DNA of 64,000 bases from Oscillospiraceae bacterium. Lineage in GTDB: Bacteria > Bacillota > Clostridia > Oscillospirales > Oscillospiraceae. Location: assembly GCA_009784725.1 (NCBI GenBank), contig WQXS01000009.1, positions 1 through 64,000 of the forward strand, in the 5' to 3' direction. Shown in pieces: positions 59,017-64,000 of the stretch (the first letter of the stretch is position 1; each line of letters begins with the position of its first letter). Position numbers and translations under genes: made by a program. The notes under the pieces are model-generated. The model had not been told where the DNA came from and did not search any database. It saw only the letters and a program-made list of their open reading frames with translations.

Positions 59017-59913
59017 ATGGCAGAACTAAGCTTGGAAATCACTAATTTAACGAAAAAATTCGGAAAACTGGCGGCACTTGACGATATCAGCGTAACCGTC
59101 GAAAAAGGTGAGGTGTTCGGTTACATCGGACCGAACGGAGCAGGTAAAACTACAACTATTCGTACAATGCTCGGAATTTTGAAGGCAACCTCGGGCGAGG
59201 TTAAAGTATTCGGGATGGACGCTTGGCGTGATGCGGTTGAGATTCATAAAAAAGTTGCTTACGTTCCCGGAGATGTCACATTATGGCCGAATCTCACAGG
59301 CGGTGAGGTTGTAGACCTGTTTGTCAACCTGCGGGGTAAACACGATAAATCACGTCGTGAAAAGCTTCTCGAAATGTTTGACCTTGACCCGACAAAAAAA
59401 TGCCGTACATATTCAAAAGGCAACCGTCAAAAGGTTGCACTTGTCGCAGCATTTGCGTCTGATGCAGAGCTCTTTATTCTCGATGAACCGACAAGCGGTC
59501 TTGACCCTCTCATGGGGCATATTTTCCAGGAGTGTGTTCTTGAACAGAAAAATATGGGAAAAGGCGTTTTCCTGTCAAGCCATATAATGTCGGAGGTCGA
59601 GCAGCTCTGTGACAAGGTTGGAATAATTAAAAACGGCAAAATTGTTGATACCGGTACTCTGGGAGAACTGCGGCACCTCACACGTGTAAATATGAAAATT
59701 GCAACGGAAAAACCTGTCGAAGGTCTTGCGGAGCTTGCAGGCGTTCATGGAGTCAAAGAGGACAGAGAGGGTCTGGACTTCCAGGTCGATTATGAAAACG
59801 TAGGAGCAGTGGTAGAATTTATATCCAAATACGGAGTCAAAAAATTCGAAAGTGCACCGCCGACTCTTGAAGAGCTCTTTATGAGCCATTATGACAAAGT
59901 GGGGGTGCAGTAA
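59017..59913 (+). CDS. ABC exporter ATP-binding protein (ABC-2 type)
   Basis: A 298-residue ATPase with Walker A GYIGPNGAGKTTTIRTM, signature-region TYSKGNRQKVALVAAFAS (serine-lysine-glycine-asparagine in place of SGGQ), Walker B LFILDEPTSGLDP and switch FLSSHIMSEVEQ. The C-terminal segment is the usual DUF4162-like region of drug exporters. The start has GAGGAGG upstream; the stop codon is directly followed by the permease ATG. Confidence 0.93.
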   Translation: MAELSLEITNLTKKFGKLAALDDISVTVEKGEVFGYIGPNGAGKTTTIRTMLGILKATSGEVKVFGMDAWRDAVEIHKKVAYVPGDVTLWPNLTGGEVVDLFVNLRGKHDKSRREKLLEMFDLDPTKKCRTYSKGNRQKVALVAAFASDAELFILDEPTSGLDPLMGHIFQECVLEQKNMGKGVFLSSHIMSEVEQLCDKVGIIKNGKIVDTGTLGELRHLTRVNMKIATEKPVEGLAELAGVHGVKEDREGLDFQVDYENVGAVVEFISKYGVKKFESAPPTLEELFMSHYDKVGVQ

Positions 59914-61575
59914 ATGTTCCATGGTGATTTTAACAATACCGGTACAATAGTGAAATTTATTTTCCGGCGTGAAAGATTTATATCCGCCATGTGGATTGCA
60001 ATTCTTGTTCTATTTACCGTGGGAGTCGCACCTGCGATGGCAGAAATGTTTCCCGATACAACCTCACGCTCGCAATTTGCGTCTGCTTTTAATAATCCGA
60101 TAATGGTTGCAATGATGGGACCGATTTACGGTGCCGACAATTACACATCGGGAGCTATGTACGGCGGGCTCATGCTGGTGTGGTATGCAATTGCTGTTGC
60201 TGTTATGAACATATTTTTTGTCGTTCGCCATACACGTGCCGATGAACAGGCAGGGCGGGTGGAAGTGGTTCGTTCTCTTCCGACAGGAAGGCTTGCAAAC
60301 TTAAATGCAACAATGATTTCCGCATTGATATTAAACTTGATTCTTGGGTTGTTTACGGGTCTCGGACTTGCAGTTCTTGGCATTGAAACAATGGATTTTG
60401 CAGGAAGTATGGTTTATGGAGCCGCAACTGCTGCGATAGGAATGGTATTTGCATCCATAGCTGCCGTGTTTTCTCAACTCTCATCAAACGCCGGCGGAGC
60501 AACGGGTATGTCGTTTGCAAGTATTGGTGTGTTTTATATGATACGTGCAGCAGGTGATATGCAAGGTATCGAAATCGTATCATGCATCAGCCCGCTTGGA
60601 CTGGTGCTGCGTTCGCAGGCATATGTTGAAAATAATATATGGCCGTCATTGGTGCTGTTTTTGATTGCATTGGCTTTATCATTGCTTGCATATAAACTAA
60701 ACTCAATCCGCGACCTCGGTCAGGGTTTTATAGCAGCAAAACCGGGACGTGCGGCTGCATCACCTCTGTTGCATTCATCATTCGGTCTTGCATGGCGGCT
60801 TTTGCGCACACCACTCATTGTATGGTCAATTGTAATGCTGTCACTCGGAGCGTCATATGCTTCCGTTGTAGGTCAGATTGATGCATTTATCGGTGACAGC
60901 CCGGAATATATGACTATTCTCGGAGTCCCTGTTGATGTTCTGCCGACATTATCACAAGCCGACCAGTCAAAAATGATTGTAGAAAGCTTCGGGATTTTTG
61001 TCACACTGATGATGACACTGGTTGCGATTGTTCCTTTATTAAATGCAGTATTAAAGATACGCTCGGAGGAAAGAGAAGGAAGAACGGAAAATGTTGTCTC
61101 AAGAGCAGTTCCGCGCTGCAAGTACATGGCGGGATATGTGATACTTGCGTTTATTGCAAGCGTTGTTATACAGTTTCTTACAGCAATCGGACTCTATGGA
61201 ACGGCAGCATACATGGTAGGTGATGCAAACCCGTTTAATTTCAATGAGCTAATGTTATCCTTCTTTACTTTCCTGCCCGCACTGTGGATAATGATAGGCT
61301 TTGCAGTCTTTATCGTGGGAGTATTTCCAAAAGCAACAGGTGTTATCTGGGGATATTTCGGGCTCGTAACATTCACATCCTTCATAGGCCGCCTCGTTTT
61401 CACAGGCAACCTTGAGTGGATAATGAACCTGACCCCGCTCCACTTCGTCTCCCAACCCGAACCCCTAAAAGACTACGTTGTAAACTACCCCCCCCTATTC
61501 ATAATGACAGGCATCGCCGCAGTTCTAACCATCATCGGCTTCATAGCCTACAGAAAACGCGACATGGTCTGGTGA
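59914..61575 (+). CDS. ABC-2 type exporter permease (polyketide/drug exporter-like)
   Basis: A 553-residue membrane protein with roughly twelve helices in two halves, such as SAMWIAILVLFTVGVAPAMA, MLVWYAIAVAVMNIFFVVRH, FGIFVTLMMTLVAIVPLLNA and FLPALWIMIGFAVFIVGVFP. Both halves carry the cytoplasmic motif seen in the tetronasin/polyketide exporter group (RHTRADEQAGRVEVVRSLPT; KIRSEEREGRTENVVSRAVP). TetR-ATPase-permease triplets of this type confer export of toxic amphiphiles. The gene begins immediately after the ATPase stop. Confidence 0.92.
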   Translation: MFHGDFNNTGTIVKFIFRRERFISAMWIAILVLFTVGVAPAMAEMFPDTTSRSQFASAFNNPIMVAMMGPIYGADNYTSGAMYGGLMLVWYAIAVAVMNIFFVVRHTRADEQAGRVEVVRSLPTGRLANLNATMISALILNLILGLFTGLGLAVLGIETMDFAGSMVYGAATAAIGMVFASIAAVFSQLSSNAGGATGMSFASIGVFYMIRAAGDMQGIEIVSCISPLGLVLRSQAYVENNIWPSLVLFLIALALSLLAYKLNSIRDLGQGFIAAKPGRAAASPLLHSSFGLAWRLLRTPLIVWSIVMLSLGASYASVVGQIDAFIGDSPEYMTILGVPVDVLPTLSQADQSKMIVESFGIFVTLMMTLVAIVPLLNAVLKIRSEEREGRTENVVSRAVPRCKYMAGYVILAFIASVVIQFLTAIGLYGTAAYMVGDANPFNFNELMLSFFTFLPALWIMIGFAVFIVGVFPKATGVIWGYFGLVTFTSFIGRLVFTGNLEWIMNLTPLHFVSQPEPLKDYVVNYPPLFIMTGIAAVLTIIGFIAYRKRDMVW

Positions 61576-61582
61576 TAAATGC

Positions 61583-61611
61583 TTGCATTTCGTCGCTCGG
61601 TATGCTACTAT
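61583..61611 (+). promoter_or_regulatory. Promoter of the tRNA-Arg gene
   Basis: TTGCAT (61583-61588) and TACTAT (61606-61611) are exactly 17 bases apart, starting eight bases after the permease stop. The expected transcription start is about 30 bases before the mature tRNA. Confidence 0.65.
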
Positions 61612-61644
61612 CTGAAACGTATCTCAAATAGTTTGTGAGGACGA

Positions 61645-61721
61645 GCGCCCGTAGCTCAGCTGGATAGAGCGTCTGGCTACGGACCAGAAGGTCAGGGATT
61701 CAAATTCTCTCGGGCGTGCCA
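61645..61721 (+). tRNA. tRNA-Arg (anticodon ACG)
   Basis: A complete cloverleaf of 77 bases with encoded CCA. The acceptor arms are GCGCCCG (61645-61651) and CGGGCGT (61711-61717), with one G-U pair; the D-arm region is AGCTCAGCTGGATAGAGC; the anticodon arm TCTGG-CTACGGA-CCAGA gives anticodon ACG; the T-loop is ATTCAAAT. The ACG anticodon is read as inosine and decodes CGU, CGC and CGA. Mobile DNA begins right after it. Confidence 0.97.
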
Positions 61722-61730
61722 AAGTTGAAC

Positions 61731-61774
61731 AAATGACAACTCTTAATTCTAAGGAATTAGTAGGGTTGTCATTT
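61731..61774 (+). terminator. Hairpin terminator after tRNA-Arg
   Basis: AAATGACAACC-type arms (61731-61740 and 61764-61774, AAATGACAAC against GTTGTCATTT) enclose a second stem TAATTC/GAATTA, followed by GGCATTTTA. It probably ends the tRNA transcript; it could equally belong to the end of the mobile element. Confidence 0.65.
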
Positions 61775-62019
61775 GGCATTTTAGAACAAAAACGGCTGAC
61801 ATTGCGAAACCACATAAGTTATATGAACCCACGTTTTACAGAGTAATAAAAATCACTCCCGTTCCAAACTGTTAGAGCGAAAGCGAGAACAGCGCACTTA
61901 TACGAGCTATCACTCGCCTGTGCTCTGTTTCTTAAAGAAAAAAACTTGCAGTTGGCGTTTTGCCCCTATCGGTCACAAAAGAAAATGTTGAAAAACCACA
62001 TTAGGGAAAGGGGGGCTTT
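61775..62019. other. Non-coding region between tRNA-Arg and the relaxase gene
   Basis: No gene is apparent in these 245 bases. They contain the oriT-like stem-loop listed separately, a GGCGTTTTGCC hairpin (61954-61964) and the strong relaxase ribosome binding site AAAGGGGGG. No tRNA 3'-end repeat, integrase or recombinase is visible here. Confidence 0.6.
61888..61929 (-). other. Candidate origin of transfer (oriT) of MOBQ type
   Basis: AACAGCGCAC (61888-61897) and GTGCTCTGTT (61920-61929) pair at nine of ten positions, with an inner CGAG/CTCG stem. On the minus strand the sequence TAAGTGCGC follows the inner stem; it resembles the nick region of IncQ-like (MOBQ) plasmids, which as I recall reads TAAGTGCGCCCT after an inverted repeat. 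Its position about 90 bases upstream of a MobA/MobL relaxase gene supports the call, but the nick site is inferred. Confidence 0.5.
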
Positions 62020-63345
62020 ATGGCAAACTATCACATGAGCATTAAAATATTCAGCAGGGGTAAAGGCGCGTCAGCGGTTCAGAAAGCAGCATATCGCGCT
62101 GCTGTAATGATTAAAAGTGAATATGATGGAGAAGTACATGATTATACGAAAAAAACCGGAATAGTTTATAGAGCAATAATGCTGCCGGAAAATGCTCCGA
62201 AAGAATACCAAGACCGCTCTGTTTTATGGAATGCAGTTGAAAATTCGGAGCGATTTATCAATGCTCAACTAGCAAGAGAAATAGAAATATCTCTGCCAAT
62301 AGAGTTGACAAAAGAACAAAATGTAATGCTTGCCCGGAAATTTGCGAAAGACATTTTTGTTAATGAAGGAATGTGTGCTGATATCTGTGTCCATGATAAT
62401 GGTACCGGGAATCCTCACGCTCACATTATGCTGACGATGAGACCATTTGAAGCAGACGGCTCTTGGGGAGCGAAATCTTATTCGTTCAATGGAAGAAAAA
62501 TGCCGACAGTCGATTGGAATGAAAGAGAAAAAGCGGAATACTGGCGCAAAGCTTGGGCAAAGTATCAAAATGCCGCTTTGGAAAAACATGGTTATCAAGC
62601 AAGAGTTGACCATCGTTCATATATCCGGCAAGGCATCGAGAAAATCCCGGCTATTCATATGGGCGCTGCTACTCATATTGAAAGCAGAGGTATAAGAACC
62701 GAACAAGGCGATAGAAACCGTGAAATTGCTACATGGAATAGAGAGTTACGGCAAACTCGCGCCAGATTGAAGAAACTCAAAACATGGCTTTATTTGCAAC
62801 CCTTAGAAAATACTCCATCGATGGGTGATGTATTGAGGAATATATCTATAAATAATAAACTCAAATCAAGAGCACAAAAAATCAAAGACCTACAAACATA
62901 TATCAATGTGACAGAGTTTTTGAGAGAAAACAATCTTGATTCCATTGAAGCTCTTGCGGATAAAGTTACCTCAATGCATCAAGAGCAATACGATATTGCC
63001 GGAGCGATTAAGAAACAAGACCGCAGACTCAATACCCTCGATGAGCATTTGCGCCAAGCAGCAATATATAATCAAACAAAAGCAGTATATAAAAGGTTTA
63101 CTCAGCAAGACCCCAAAAAGCGTGAAGCCTTTAGACAACAGCACGCTATTGTAATTAGCAAATATGAATCTGCACACAAGTATTTGAAAGACCACCTAAA
63201 CGGGCGCACAACAATCCCAGAAAAAGCTTGGAAAGCAGAGCGCGAAAAACTGCTCGAAGAGCGGGTTACACTCGCTGAGCAGTACTACGAATTGAAGTCT
63301 GATGTTAAGAATGTTGAAGTTTTACGCCGTAGTGCTGAAAGATAA
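62020..63345 (+). CDS. MobA/MobL family relaxase (MOBQ)
   Basis: A 441-residue conjugative relaxase that would nick oriT and pilot the DNA strand. The N-terminal domain begins YHMSIKIFSRGKGASAVQKA with AAYRAA, the MobA/MobL signature (catalytic Tyr and conserved Ser/Arg region), and contains the metal-binding histidine motif GTGNPHAHIMLTMRPF at about residues 128-143. The remaining 250 residues are helical and charged, with WLYLQPLENTPSMGDVL and a C-terminal coiled-coil-like tail, but no primase domain. The ribosome binding site AAAGGGGGG is very strong. It is probably carried by an integrative mobilisable element or integrated plasmid beside tRNA-Arg. Confidence 0.93.
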   Translation: MANYHMSIKIFSRGKGASAVQKAAYRAAVMIKSEYDGEVHDYTKKTGIVYRAIMLPENAPKEYQDRSVLWNAVENSERFINAQLAREIEISLPIELTKEQNVMLARKFAKDIFVNEGMCADICVHDNGTGNPHAHIMLTMRPFEADGSWGAKSYSFNGRKMPTVDWNEREKAEYWRKAWAKYQNAALEKHGYQARVDHRSYIRQGIEKIPAIHMGAATHIESRGIRTEQGDRNREIATWNRELRQTRARLKKLKTWLYLQPLENTPSMGDVLRNISINNKLKSRAQKIKDLQTYINVTEFLRENNLDSIEALADKVTSMHQEQYDIAGAIKKQDRRLNTLDEHLRQAAIYNQTKAVYKRFTQQDPKKREAFRQQHAIVISKYESAHKYLKDHLNGRTTIPEKAWKAEREKLLEERVTLAEQYYELKSDVKNVEVLRRSAER

Positions 63346-63665
63346 TCAGCGAAATCACACCGGAGTGCAAATCAAGACATTTATATTTGGAGTTATAGAT
63401 AATATAATATAATATAATATAATATAGGACTATTAGAAATCCGTTTTATTGTACACTAAAATTGAGAAAATATAGTTAGAAAGACGTTATAAAAGCACAT
63501 TTATCTTGTAGAAAAGATGAAATAAAAGGAACACATGATATAGTACTATTATGAATAAAAATAAAATAAAACCACAAATTATTGTGCAGTAGAGTGCGAT
63601 AAATCTTGCATTGTGCGTTTGAACGTGCTAATATAATCTCAAAAATGTATGCATTGAGGTATAAA
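63346..63665. other. Non-coding AT-rich region with AATAT tandem repeat
   Basis: About 320 bases without a convincing gene. At 63399-63426 the pentamer AATAT is repeated about five times in perfect tandem. Such pentameric runs may melt easily or vary in copy number; iterons for replication are usually longer, so an origin is not claimed. The ribosome binding site for the next gene (GAGGT) lies at its end. Confidence 0.6.
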
Positions 63666-63860
63666 ATGGATTTGGATTGGCAAACACCAGAAGAAGCTGG
63701 TAAAAAGTGGGGAATTAAAGTTAGGCGTGTGCAAACATTGTGCTCAAATGGACGAGTAGATGGCGCTATACGTTTAGGTAGAGTTTGGCTTATTCCCAAA
63801 GAAACATCAAAACCCATTGATGCACGAACAAGAGCTGCAAGAAAGCAATCTGCTCATTGA
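63666..63860 (+). CDS. Small helix-turn-helix DNA-binding protein
   Basis: A 64-residue protein beginning MDLDWQTPEEAGKKWGIKVR and continuing RRVQTLCSNGRVDGAIRLGR, then VWLIPKETSKPIDAR: a winged helix-turn-helix of the excisionase/MerR-like type. ATG63666 follows TTGAGGT, whereas the longer frame has no good start signal. It is 51 bases ahead of a DNA methyltransferase gene. Small proteins of this type precede restriction-modification or phage-like modules in clostridia and may control them, or act as an excisionase of the element. Confidence 0.8.
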   Translation: MDLDWQTPEEAGKKWGIKVRRVQTLCSNGRVDGAIRLGRVWLIPKETSKPIDARTRAARKQSAH

Positions 63861-63911
63861 TTATAAGGTTATTAAAAGTTTAATATTATTTAATAGAATG
63901 CGAGGTTAGCG

Positions 63912-64000
63912 ATGGTCAAAATGGAAATTGAAAACAATAATAAGCCAAAATTAATTTCATTATTTTCCGGTTGTGGAGGTCTTGATTGTGGTTTCAAAGA
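63912..64000 (+). CDS. C5-cytosine DNA methyltransferase, N-terminal part
   Basis: The gene runs off the end of the window; only about 29 residues are visible. They contain LISLFSGCGGLDCGFK, the S-adenosylmethionine-binding motif I (FxGxG) of C5-cytosine DNA methyltransferases, at the usual place near the N-terminus. ATG63912 follows GAGG (63902-63905). With the relaxase upstream it is likely to be cargo of the mobile element, either a lone methyltransferase or one half of a type II restriction-modification system whose nuclease would lie beyond 64 kb. Confidence 0.88.
   Translation, partial: MVKMEIENNNKPKLISLFSGCGGLDCGFK

Noticed and set aside
61722-62019. Integrase or attachment-site repeat next to tRNA-Arg
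   Set aside because: No recombinase frame or copy of the tRNA 3' end is present inside the window, so integration is suggested only by position.

Overview
The window looks like chromosomal DNA from an anaerobic clostridial (Bacillota, class Clostridia) bacterium. The grounds are a three-subunit NADH-linked [FeFe] hydrogenase with its clostridial accessory genes, two glycyl radical enzymes, a membrane pyrophosphatase, a PdaC-like peptidoglycan deacetylase, VanW proteins, strong GGAGG-type ribosome binding sites, sigma-A promoters with many TGn-extended -10 boxes, and moderate-to-low GC. No species can be named from the sequence.

Layout. (1) 1-3.1 kb: end of a purine operon, purM-purN-purD-purC, without purH in its usual place between purN and purD. 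(2) 3.2-23.2 kb: a carbohydrate region in two parts. The first holds a long ROK-fold protein, glycyl radical enzyme GRE1 and its radical-SAM activase. The second holds a ROK kinase translationally coupled to GRE2, a ROK repressor with operator-like palindromes, and a sugar ABC importer (lipoprotein, double ATPase, two permeases). Between them lie cell-wall genes (PdaC-like deacetylase, two tandem VanW proteins) and a small toxin-antitoxin-like pair whose toxin is frameshifted by a 14-bp tandem repeat. The simplest reading is uptake of a sugar or sugar derivative, phosphorylation by a ROK kinase and radical elimination or cleavage by a GRE. The substrate is not known. (3) 23.2-26.8 kb: a frameshifted membrane pyrophosphatase gene and an AI-2E-family permease, bounded by two identical 40-bp terminators in inverted orientation. 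(4) 26.8-35.4 kb, minus strand: hydrogenase region hydA-hydB-[2Fe-2S] protein-ATPase-hydC, preceded by PHP, DRTGG, a putative sensory [FeFe]-hydrogenase-like protein, an anti-sigma-type ATPase and a second DRTGG protein. (5) 35.5-44.9 kb: tcdA, dCMP deaminase, a zinc-ribbon membrane protein, a hybrid histidine kinase, the TIGR03915/TIGR03916-type DNA repair pair, and pdxS without pdxT.

(6) 45-47.3 kb: an AT-rich lipoprotein gene and an Rpn-type PD-(D/E)XK gene among dispersed palindromic repeats. (7) 47.4-52.5 kb: ruvX, an EAL-HDOD protein, type II pantothenate kinase, a DUF3810 protein and cheB. (8) 52.6-61.6 kb: a MacB-like exporter (one ATPase carries a C-terminal AbrB-like domain) and, divergently, a TetR regulator with two identical operators followed by an ABC-2 exporter. 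(9) 61.6 kb to the end: tRNA-Arg(ACG), directly followed by mobile DNA with an oriT-like stem-loop, a MobA/MobL (MOBQ) relaxase, a small helix-turn-helix protein and the start of a C5-cytosine DNA methyltransferase that runs off the window.

A family of palindromic repeats with the core GGGGACGGTTCT recurs at least six times, mostly beside accessory genes. The most interesting items are the two ROK/GRE pairings, the repeat-broken toxin gene, the 180-bp inverted-repeat element at 9.9 kb, the AbrB-tailed ABC ATPase, and the tRNA-linked mobile element carrying a methyltransferase.
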